Part shown: positions 8,519-15,166 of the stretch, piece after piece
Position numbering within the stretch: the first letter of the stretch is position 1
Layout of the letters: each line of letters starts with the position of its first letter
Assembly: GCA_016292515.1 (NCBI GenBank)
Contig: JAEDIJ010000023.1
Span: 1 to 31,272, forward strand
Direction of reading: 5' to 3'
Source of the DNA: Victivallaceae bacterium
Lineage (GTDB): Bacteria > Verrucomicrobiota > Lentisphaeria > Victivallales > Victivallaceae
DNA length: 31,272 bases
Position numbers and translations under genes: made by a program
The notes under the pieces: generated by a model
Told to the model about the DNA's origin: nothing
Databases searched by the model: none
The model's input: only the letters and a program-made list of their open reading frames with translations

Positions 8519-9616
8519 TTAATCGCGCAGGATCGGAGCGAACTCCTTTTCCGTTTCGCGGGCGGCGGCGAGACTCCAACCGGTCATCAGGAAAAATCCG
8601 ACGAGCGAACTTCCTCCGTAACTGATGAAAGGCAACGTGAGTCCGGTCGGCGGCAGCAAAGCGAGATTGACGCTGACGTGGATCAGCCATTGCAGCGCGA
8701 TCCAGAGCGCGGTCCCTTCGATGTAAAGCCGGCTGACCGGAGTCAAACCGCGGCGCGACGCAAGTTTCAGAAACTGCACGATCAATATGAGCAGAAAGAT
8801 CCAGATGACGCAACTTCCGACGAAACCGAGCGTTTCCGAGAGCGTCGCGTAGGCGGAATCGTTGTACGCCAGCGGCAGATAAGCATTGCTCCACACCGCT
8901 TTGCCGAGCCGCGAACCGAACCAGCCGCCGCGGCTCACGGTCAACTCGAACTGCATCACGTGCCAATGCGCCCCCGCCGTGCCGTCGGCGAAAAAGCCGG
9001 CGATCCGCCGCCAGGCGTAGGGACGGCTGAAAACGTAAAAACTTCCGGCGGCGCACGCCGTCGCCAACAACAACAGCATACTGACGACCTTGCCGCCCGA
9101 AAGAAAGAGGAGCATCAAAAAAATGGCGACGTAGATCAGTGCGGTCGTGAAATCCGGTTGCAGAATGATCGGCGTCACCCAGACCGCGACGACGAGGAGC
9201 GCAAGCGGCAGCCGGAGCCGGGAATTTTCCTGCGTCAGTGCGGCGCACAATGCCGCGAGGTACGCGCCTTTGGCGATCTCGGCGGGTTGCAGACTCAACA
9301 TCCCGAAGCGGTACCATCCCTGCATCCCGTTGATGCGGCTGCCGAAAACGCCGAGCAACGCGAGAAAAAGCCAGAAAAAACCGGTCGAAAACCACACGAT
9401 CCGCGCGCCGCTCAACAGCGGAAACGGCAAAAAGTGCGCGATCGCGAGAAAAATCAGCGCGACGCCGAGATGCACCAGTTGGCGGATCACCGGCTCCATC
9501 GGAGAATTCCAGGTGCCGGCACCGCTTAAAATCGTGAGAAGACCACTCACCGAAAGCAGAAATGCAACGATGATGATGATCGTTTCGTTGGAGAAAAGAT
9601 GACGTTTTTCTTTCAT
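8519..9616 (-). CDS. SEDS family (RodA/FtsW-like) glycosyltransferase
   Basis: A polytopic SEDS protein (365 aa, about 10 hydrophobic spans). SEDS proteins polymerise lipid II into glycan strands and work with a class B PBP. Visible signatures: GMQGWYRFGMLSLQPAEIAK (97-116, matching the usual GxxxWxxxGxxxxQPSExxK), LQPDFTTAL with D155, SRGGWFG (228-234), LPLAYNDSAYATLSETLGF with D253 at the position of the essential catalytic Asp, and LPPTGLTLPFISYGGSS (about 324-340). Key acidic residues are kept, so it is probably active. Its ATG overlaps the stop of the upstream PBP-like stub (ATGA), indicating translational coupling. RodA versus FtsW cannot be decided safely; the PBP2-like partner favours RodA. 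Confidence 0.92.
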   Translation of the reverse strand: MKEKRHLFSNETIIIIVAFLLSVSGLLTILSGAGTWNSPMEPVIRQLVHLGVALIFLAIAHFLPFPLLSGARIVWFSTGFFWLFLALLGVFGSRINGMQGWYRFGMLSLQPAEIAKGAYLAALCAALTQENSRLRLPLALLVVAVWVTPIILQPDFTTALIYVAIFLMLLFLSGGKVVSMLLLLATACAAGSFYVFSRPYAWRRIAGFFADGTAGAHWHVMQFELTVSRGGWFGSRLGKAVWSNAYLPLAYNDSAYATLSETLGFVGSCVIWIFLLILIVQFLKLASRRGLTPVSRLYIEGTALWIALQWLIHVSVNLALLPPTGLTLPFISYGGSSLVGFFLMTGWSLAAARETEKEFAPILRD

Positions 9617-10224
9617 CTTGCTTCGATCTCCTCAAGGGAAATATCCAGCACCACATCCTGTCCGTTTTCCGGGGCTTTCAAAAGTTGCCAACTTTCCGGG
9701 ATCTCGGTCTGATAGCGGTCAAGCAGAATACGGTAACATCCGTCCTTGCCGCGCAGGATGTTTTCGTACTCCGCTTCCAGTTGCATAACGAAATCGCGAC
9801 GGGCGGCGGAAACGGCGACGATGCGTTCACGACGGTAGCGGATGCGGACGGGGAAACCCGCACGCTCCAATTCCTCCAATTTGACGGCTTCCTCCGGCGA
9901 GAGGCGCCGGGCGATGATCCGGGAATCGTCGACCTCGACGGGACGCCGCAAAATGGTGGATATCTCCTGCTCGCATCCCCGGCTCCACCCCTCTGCCGCC
10001 AGCAGTTCAAGGTGCGCCTCGTCCCACGCGATCGGAACTTTGTTGCGGTCGAGCAAACGGCCGCGGATCGCGGGGATCACCCCTTCGCGCCCCGCCAGGA
10101 TATCGGCCTGTTGCATATATCCGGCGCGGGCGGGTCCCGCGAGGTAAGCGGCGCGGCAAAGCGCAATGACCGCCCAGATGAAAAGAGCTCCCCAGAGCAA
10201 CACGCGGCGGATCAGGAGTCCCAT
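9613..10224 (-). CDS. PBP2-like pedestal protein lacking the transpeptidase domain
   Basis: A 203-aa protein matching only the non-catalytic N-terminal half of class B penicillin-binding proteins (PBP2/MrdA type). It has one TM segment (about 7-27), then the PBP dimer signature IRGRLLDRNKVPIAW (53-67), a middle segment, and the conserved LEAEYENILRGKDG (149-162). GQDVVLDISLEEIE (188-201) corresponds to the GxDVxLTID strand that opens the transpeptidase domain. The ORF stops there, so the SxxK, SxN and KTG motifs are absent. The stop overlaps the start of the SEDS gene. There is no room for a frameshifted remainder, so it looks like a stable stub rather than a sequencing break. In RodA-PBP2 pairs the pedestal domain activates the SEDS enzyme, so a non-catalytic activator or regulator role is inferred. 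Confidence 0.8.
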   Translation of the reverse strand: MGLLIRRVLLWGALFIWAVIALCRAAYLAGPARAGYMQQADILAGREGVIPAIRGRLLDRNKVPIAWDEAHLELLAAEGWSRGCEQEISTILRRPVEVDDSRIIARRLSPEEAVKLEELERAGFPVRIRYRRERIVAVSAARRDFVMQLEAEYENILRGKDGCYRILLDRYQTEIPESWQLLKAPENGQDVVLDISLEEIEAR

Positions 10225-10236
10225 CGTTTTTCCTTT

Positions 10237-11784
10237 TCAGCGGCACATCCGGCGAATCACTTCGTTGAGCAATTCGTAGTTGAGCGGCATTGTCAGATAG
10301 GCCGTATGTCCGGCGAAATCCAGTTTGCGGCCGTCCTCGTCCGGAAACGCGGGCGAGATCAACACGACGGGACACGTCTGCACACTGCGGATATCGGCGA
10401 TCAACGCGCCGGGAGCGCGGTCGGCAAAAGGCGACGTGACGATCGCGGCGTCGAAAGACTTTTCGCGCAATTTTTCCAGCAATTCCGCTTCGGTGCGGAC
10501 GACGGTCAACTCCTGATGATAGGACTGCATCACTTTTGCGAGGACCTCGGCACCCTCCGGCTCGCCGTCCAGAAGCAGAACTTCAAGAAGTCTGTCGTCC
10601 ACCGCTGACGGCGCGCGCGAAAAAAGCGGCATCGTAGGCAACGCGGTGATCCCGGCGCGGTCGTAGATCGACGCGCCGGCGGGCAGAGAAAGCCGGAAAC
10701 AACCATTTTTTTGCCGCATCTCGACGGCGATCTCACACCCGACGACGCTCGCCGTCTGGCGGACGATCTCCAACGCGATGTCAAGCGCATCCTCCTCGGT
10801 TTCCGGCGAAGCGTTTTCGCGCAGGGAAAGATGAAGTTCAAAGAAAAGTTCCCCGCGTTCGTCGCGGGTTCCCTTGAAAACGACTTCGCTCGCCGGTGCC
10901 GCCAACCGGCACGCCGCGCGCAACAGCACGCTCAACAAATAGGCGAGAAGTTCGCGATCGGCGTAGAGCCTGCCGGGGATGTCCGAGGAAAGTTCGCTGA
11001 CGAGCAACACTTCGCGCGAGCGCGCGACCACCCGCGCGCTCTCCAAAAGATCGTAGAGGAAATCCGCCGTGTCGAAGCGGTCGGGTACGGGATCGTTCCA
11101 CCGTTTCCAGTCGAGCCGGTTGACATCGACCGCCGCCTCCATATCGCGCGCGAGCGCACCCTGACGGCGGATGGATTTGACCAGAAGATCGCGGTAGTAC
11201 TTTTTCCCGGGATCGGCAATTTTATCCATTTCCGCCAACTGGATCAGCAACTGCCCTTTGAGGATGCCGAGCGCGCGCCGCGCATCCGGCAGAATGATAT
11301 CAAAGGCGCGGCGTTTCAGCGACTCGAAACGGTCGCGTTCGCGTCCGGCTCTGGCGGCGCGCGCCGCGGACTGCCGGTTGCGCACCAGTTGATTCTGCTG
11401 CCGGTCGCGTAAAACGTTGAGCGAGATCTGCAATGCGGCGACATCTTCATCGCTGTCGGGACTCGGCATCAGCATTTCCGGCGTTTCGTTGCGCGAGAGA
11501 GCCTCGGCAAAAGCGACGGCTTTTTCCAGCGGGCGCATCACTTTGCGGGTAAAACAAATTCCCAGCACGATATTGACGACCGATACGGCGATCAAAAGAA
11601 AAACCGTCGCGGGGATCAATAAAAGCGGCAACGCCTCGCGCCACGACCATTCGCCGACACAAAGATCTTTCCACGCCGTGAGGATCGTATTCCAGCCGAA
11701 ATAAGCGATCAGCAAAAGGACGCTTCCCGCCATAAAAGCGGCGGTCATCCACACGACCACTTTTGACCATCGGCGCAGTTTCAT
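10237..11784 (-). CDS. Degenerate hybrid histidine kinase (pseudokinase with pseudo-receiver)
   Basis: A 515-aa membrane protein with hybrid histidine kinase layout but without the catalytic residues. Visible: TM spans near 8-28 and 51-77 flanking a short periplasmic loop, a HAMP-like segment (78-130), a helical DHp-like region (about 150-215) with no histidine, and an ATPase-like domain (about 236-370) lacking the usual Asn of the N box and the glycines of the G boxes. The C-terminal receiver-like domain (398-515) has LEVLLLDGEPEG at the acidic pocket, T450 where the phospho-Asp is expected, and T498 where the conserved Lys is expected. SD and ATG follow within 15 nt of the terminator at 11799-11829. 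It lies 12 bp before the PBP stub. I infer a signal-sensing scaffold for the SEDS module; a fast-evolving active kinase is the alternative. Confidence 0.72.
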   Translation of the reverse strand: MKLRRWSKVVVWMTAAFMAGSVLLLIAYFGWNTILTAWKDLCVGEWSWREALPLLLIPATVFLLIAVSVVNIVLGICFTRKVMRPLEKAVAFAEALSRNETPEMLMPSPDSDEDVAALQISLNVLRDRQQNQLVRNRQSAARAARAGRERDRFESLKRRAFDIILPDARRALGILKGQLLIQLAEMDKIADPGKKYYRDLLVKSIRRQGALARDMEAAVDVNRLDWKRWNDPVPDRFDTADFLYDLLESARVVARSREVLLVSELSSDIPGRLYADRELLAYLLSVLLRAACRLAAPASEVVFKGTRDERGELFFELHLSLRENASPETEEDALDIALEIVRQTASVVGCEIAVEMRQKNGCFRLSLPAGASIYDRAGITALPTMPLFSRAPSAVDDRLLEVLLLDGEPEGAEVLAKVMQSYHQELTVVRTEAELLEKLREKSFDAAIVTSPFADRAPGALIADIRSVQTCPVVLISPAFPDEDGRKLDFAGHTAYLTMPLNYELLNEVIRRMCR

Positions 11785-11798
11785 CGTTTTTCCCCGTT

Positions 11799-11829
11799 AA
11801 AAAAAACGCCGGAAATCACTTTCCGGCGT
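11799..11829 (-). terminator. Rho-independent terminator after the TIGR04073-like gene
   Basis: On the minus strand a perfect 10-bp stem (ACGCCGGAAA/TTTCCGGCGT, loop GTGA) is followed by eight T. It lies 33 bp after the TIGR04073-like stop. The T-tract ends 14 nt before the ATG of the pseudokinase gene, so that gene depends on read-through or on a promoter inside or upstream of the hairpin. Confidence 0.88.
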
Positions 11830-11862
11830 ATCCATTCGTTGACAGTTGGCAAAAGCCCCGAA

Positions 11863-12294
11863 TCAATAGGTCGGACTCGCCATCGTGCTTTCATCGTAGA
11901 TGAAGTTGTTCCAGTCGTGCTCGACGTCGACGACCCACGCGGGCGTCATGATCGGCCCGTAACCCCAACCGTAGCCATTCGGATCGCTGTGGCAACCCGG
12001 CAGCGGAACGAGAAAAGTGGCGATATCGACCACACCGACCACTTCGCGGCCGATGAACCAGAAAACGCCCTTGAGCGAACCGTACGTGAGACCGGCGATG
12101 CCGCCCATTTCGGTCGTAACGTCGTGCCACTTCATCGGGATCTCCAACACGCCGAAAGCGACGTTGGCGACGCCGCGGCTGAGTTTCTCGATCGGATAGA
12201 CGACCCACGGCTTATCGTCGGCGGAAAGACGCGCCGTACCGCAGCAGAGAACCGCCAAAATGGAAAAAGCGAAGAAAAATTTACCGAATTTCAT
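11863..12294 (-). CDS. TIGR04073-like exosortase system-associated protein
   Basis: A 143-aa exported protein with a signal peptide (about 1-25, FFFAFSILAVLCCGTARLSA). The mature part starts with KLSRGVANVAFGVLEIPMKW, followed by glycine-rich hydrophobic segments IAGLTYGSLKGVFWFIGREVVGVVDI split across 80-108. This matches the TIGR04073 family, 'exosortase system-associated', common in Lentisphaerae and Verrucomicrobia and of unknown function. AGAGGGAG lies 6-7 nt before the ATG, and a promoter (12340-12367) and terminator (11799-11829) make it a single-gene unit. No exosortase or PEP-CTERM sorting signal is visible in the window, so the association rests on the family name only. Confidence 0.75.
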   Translation of the reverse strand: MKFGKFFFAFSILAVLCCGTARLSADDKPWVVYPIEKLSRGVANVAFGVLEIPMKWHDVTTEMGGIAGLTYGSLKGVFWFIGREVVGVVDIATFLVPLPGCHSDPNGYGWGYGPIMTPAWVVDVEHDWNNFIYDESTMASPTY

Positions 12295-12339
12295 TTATGA
12301 CTCCCTCTAAATATGGGTTTTTCATGGTTACACTTTTCA

Positions 12340-12367
12340 AATATAACGACTTTCGGCAAAAATGCAA
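12340..12367 (-). promoter_or_regulatory. Promoter of the TIGR04073-like gene
   Basis: TTGCAT (12362-12367), a 16-bp spacer and TATATT (12340-12345) on the minus strand. The hexamers are identical to the trpS promoter. It lies 26 bp downstream (in the minus direction) of the edge of the hairpin element. Confidence 0.72.
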
Positions 12368-12392
12368 GCCGATTATGAAATAAAATGGAAAA

Positions 12393-12649
12393 TTTTTTAG
12401 TTTTAAGTTATAAGTTTTTAGTTTACAGTGCTTGGTCGGGGGCGCTGCCCCCGCACCCCTCAATGCGCAAACGCATCGCGTTTGCTTACAGAGCGACACA
12501 AAACGGCAGTACGCGATTGTTTCGGCAATGCGTACTATTTTTTGCTTTTTTAAGCCCAAGCGATGCTTGGGCGCTGTCGGAGGGTCAGGGAGCCGAAAGC
12601 TCCCTGCATAGCACTTAAAACTTAAAACTTATAACTAAAAACTAAAAAA
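12393..12649. repeat. 257-bp MITE-like element: 40-bp inverted ends around five hairpins
   Basis: The arms at 12393-12432 and 12610-12649 are inverted copies matching at 36 of 40 positions; both start with TTTTTTAGTTTT and end GTGCT. Between them lie five short perfect hairpins: 12437-12453 (CGGGGGC/GCCCCCG), 12467-12485 (GCAAACGC/GCGTTTGC), 12508-12536 (AGTACGC/GCGTACT with inner ATTG/CAAT), 12554-12572 (GCCCAAGC/GCTTGGGC) and 12586-12606 (CAGGGAGC/GCTCCCTG). No transposase or convincing ORF is present, and no target-site duplication can be made out. It fills most of the 395-bp gap between the TIGR04073-like gene and rpsU. It could be a MITE, a REP-like cluster or a structured RNA. Confidence 0.72.
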
Positions 12650-12675
12650 CCGCCGCACTTTTGTGCGGCGGTTTT
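12645..12675 (-). terminator. Rho-independent terminator of rpsU
   Basis: On the minus strand the hairpin AAAACCGCCGCAC/GTGCGGCGGTTTT with a 4-nt loop is followed by a T-run and lies 15 bp after the rpsU stop. Its T-run is shared with the outer end of the right arm of the 257-bp element, so the element abuts or contributes to the terminator. Confidence 0.88.
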
Positions 12676-12689
12676 GAGGATCCTATCCC

Positions 12690-12857
12690 TTAGTGGCGAT
12701 GCTGTTTCGCCTCGCGACGCTTGATTTCGCTGGGTTTTTCATAGTGCCGGCGATTGCGCAGTTCTTTGAGGGTGCCCTCCTTGTCGAGCTTTTTCTTGAG
12801 CCGGCGCAACGCGCGGTCGATCAGCTCGCCTTTCTTGACGCGAACTTCGGTTTCCAT
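12690..12857 (-). CDS. rpsU: 30S ribosomal protein S21
   Basis: A 55-aa basic protein of the small ribosomal subunit. The sequence runs METEVRVKKGELIDRALRRL, then LKKKLDKEGTLKELRNRRHY and a basic tail ending KQHRH, which is the S21 fold signature. It is too short for many ORF callers. A strong AAAGGGGG Shine-Dalgarno lies about 6 nt before the ATG. It has its own promoter (12903-12931) and terminator (12645-12675), so it is monocistronic. S21 is present in many but not all bacteria. Nothing is unusual in the protein itself. Confidence 0.95.
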   Translation of the reverse strand: METEVRVKKGELIDRALRRLKKKLDKEGTLKELRNRRHYEKPSEIKRREAKQHRH

Positions 12858-12902
12858 GTTTTTCACCCCCTTTCGTCGTGATTTTCTTTGAGCGTGTCAT
12901 TT

Positions 12903-12931
12903 AATATAACACCACATATACCATTTTGCAA
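12903..12931 (-). promoter_or_regulatory. Promoter of rpsU
   Basis: TTGCAA (12926-12931), a 17-bp spacer and TATATT (12903-12908) on the minus strand. The -35 begins 1 bp after the stop codon of the U32 gene. Confidence 0.75.
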
Positions 12932-12932
12932 A

Positions 12933-15161
12933 TCACTCCCAGGCTCCGTCGAAGTTGAAAGGGGTGATTTCCGGGGCTTTCCAGTTGGCGCGGCGCAGAT
13001 CGTAGAAATCGAGCGCGCCGGCGAGGCGGGGGATCGATACCACGGGCTTGGGATAAATGCGCGTCAGATGATCAAAACGGTCGCAGACGGCTTCAAATTC
13101 GTTGCCGCGTTTGTCGTGAAAGAAGCCGTTGACGGGGATCGCCGCGCGGCTTACGAGAAGTGCCGGACGACCGTGCCGGTAAAGTTCGACGGGGATCACC
13201 GCGTGCCGGAGCAATTCCTCCACCGAGGCGCGTTCCAACTCGATATGCGCCATCGCCTGCTCGATGCCGAGCCCAGCGAGTTCCCGGAAAGCCATACTGT
13301 TGGTGGCGGGCAGCGGAAACGAGGCAACGAGCGTTACCTTGTCCCGGCAGTCGTCAAAAAGCGCAAGCGCGTAAAGCGACGTGATGCGGAAACGCGTCAC
13401 CTTGCGTTCGATGGCAGCGAAAATCGCCTTGCGCAACGTGGCAAGATGCTCCTCCGGGCAGAACTCCGGCAGGATCGCCTCGGTCGCCAATTTGTTGAGT
13501 TCAAAGACCGACATCGCGCGGCGGGCGCGGCGATTGGCGGGTTCCGCGCCGTCAAAGGCGAGCGCGACGGTTTCGACGCTTTTTTCCGGCAACGCGGCGG
13601 GCGTCATCGCCAAGTAATCGCGGCGGAATTTTTCCAGCGCGATCCCGGTGTCGCCGATCACCTGCTTCGGATCGAGCGAAGACGCGACATATTGCCAAAA
13701 TTCACGGCGAACTTCTTTCAAAAGCGGCGCCGGAAAGAACCAGTTGCCGGAAATTTCCGCCGTCCAATTGCCGAGTTCAAAATCGGGATTGTCCGAATGG
13801 GCAAATTCCCTGCCGAGCTGATTTTCGTCGCAACCGGCATTGCGCGCCGGCGCGAGTTCCAAAGTTTTTTCCCACGCTTTCAATGGCGCGTTGAGACACT
13901 TGACGACAAGTTTTTTGCCGTCCAACTCAAAACGCAAAGCAAGTTTCGCACGGCGATCCGGCAACGCCGCCAGACGCCGGGTGTAATCCGCGACGCTTTC
14001 GCCAATCTTGAAAACCTGACCATTCATCGCCACGGGCTTGTCGCAGCAGACAAAAATGCGTTCGCCCTGGCGCGCCCGCGTCGCCGCGCGGTTTCCGACA
14101 AAAATTTTCGTCAGCGTCACGGCGACGCCGTCGTCGCCCGTCGGCGGCTGGACCCGCAGACGGTCGCCCAGACCGACGCGGTTCGTCGCGGTAAAACCGA
14201 AACCGTTGTCGCGCACGCTCTCCACCGTACCGCAACGCAGTCCCGACGCGCCGAAAGCATCCTGCCGGATCAGATTGCGCGTCGACTCCGCCGTATAAAA
14301 GCCGTGCGACCAGCGGCGGCCGTAAGCGTGGCTCAACTCGTTGCGCGCCTCGGCAAGACGCCCCGCGATCTCCTCCTCCGGCAGATCGAGCAGTCTGCGG
14401 TACGCCGAAGTCACCGCCGAAACGTAATCGCTCTGCCGGAGCCTGCCCTCGATTTTGAGCGATTCGATATGCAGTTTTTTGAATTGCGAAAGCAACTCGA
14501 TCCCGCAGAGATCCTGCGGCGAAAAGAAAAATCCGTTGCCGCCCTTGGCGAAATAGCGGCGGCGGCAGGGCTGTTTGCACTTGCCGCGGTTGCCGCTCGC
14601 GCCGCCGAGGAAACTGGAAAAATAACAACTTCCGGAGAGCGAACAGCAGAGTGCACCGTGGACAAAGCACTCCAATTCCAGTTTCGTCGACGCGCGCACT
14701 GCCGCAAGTTCCTTCATCGTCATCTGCCGTTCGAGGACGACGCGCTCGACGCCGAGCGTTTCGGCGACGCGCAATCCCGCCGAGTTATGAAATCCCATCT
14801 GGGTCGAAGCGTGAAGTTTCAGTTCTGGGAAATACTCGCGCGCCATCCGCAAAACACCGAGATCCTGGACGAGAAGCGCGTCCGGCGCGAGGTCGCTCAA
14901 AAGGGCGAGCGTTTCGGCGACTTCGCGCAATTCGCTCTCCTTGACGAGCGTATTGAGCGTCACGTAGACTTTTTTGCCGTTGCGGTGCGCGTAGTCGATG
15001 ATCTTGCCCATCATTTCCGGCGTGAAATTTTCACCGCGTTCGCGGGCGTTGAATTTCGCCAATCCCGCGTAAACGGCGTCGGCTCCGGCGTCGAATGCCG
15101 CGAGCGCGCAGGCGGGACTTCCTGCCGGAGCGAGCAACTCCGGGATAAAATTTTTCTGCAT
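12933..15161 (-). CDS. U32 family protein (RlhA-like)
   Basis: A 742-aa member of the peptidase U32 family, whose characterised members (RlhA, TrhP/YegQ) are tRNA or rRNA hydroxylation factors rather than proven proteases. The N-terminal barrel begins PELLAPAGSPACALAAFDAG and carries the signature ELECFVHGALCCSLSGSC near 163-182, then GNRGKCKQPCRR, giving the cysteine set for an Fe-S cluster. A long C-terminal region (about 330-742) resembles the extra domains of E. coli RlhA more than short YegQ. I start at the ATG at 15161 because GGAG lies 8 nt before it; the GTG 9 bp upstream overlaps the permease stop. It is 5 bp after the permease gene. An RlhA-type 23S rRNA role is inferred, not shown. 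Confidence 0.87.
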   Translation of the reverse strand: MQKNFIPELLAPAGSPACALAAFDAGADAVYAGLAKFNARERGENFTPEMMGKIIDYAHRNGKKVYVTLNTLVKESELREVAETLALLSDLAPDALLVQDLGVLRMAREYFPELKLHASTQMGFHNSAGLRVAETLGVERVVLERQMTMKELAAVRASTKLELECFVHGALCCSLSGSCYFSSFLGGASGNRGKCKQPCRRRYFAKGGNGFFFSPQDLCGIELLSQFKKLHIESLKIEGRLRQSDYVSAVTSAYRRLLDLPEEEIAGRLAEARNELSHAYGRRWSHGFYTAESTRNLIRQDAFGASGLRCGTVESVRDNGFGFTATNRVGLGDRLRVQPPTGDDGVAVTLTKIFVGNRAATRARQGERIFVCCDKPVAMNGQVFKIGESVADYTRRLAALPDRRAKLALRFELDGKKLVVKCLNAPLKAWEKTLELAPARNAGCDENQLGREFAHSDNPDFELGNWTAEISGNWFFPAPLLKEVRREFWQYVASSLDPKQVIGDTGIALEKFRRDYLAMTPAALPEKSVETVALAFDGAEPANRRARRAMSVFELNKLATEAILPEFCPEEHLATLRKAIFAAIERKVTRFRITSLYALALFDDCRDKVTLVASFPLPATNSMAFRELAGLGIEQAMAHIELERASVEELLRHAVIPVELYRHGRPALLVSRAAIPVNGFFHDKRGNEFEAVCDRFDHLTRIYPKPVVSIPRLAGALDFYDLRRANWKAPEITPFNFDGAWE

Positions 15162-15166
15162 AAAGA

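Noticed and set aside
12281..12559. 92-codon minus-strand open frame in the gap before the TIGR04073-like gene
   Set aside because: It reads through the hairpin element and the promoter, and ends in the TIGR04073-like start. Composition is not protein-like.
12393..12649. Complete insertion sequence
   Set aside because: No transposase ORF and no visible target duplication; the element is too short, so only a non-autonomous element is possible.
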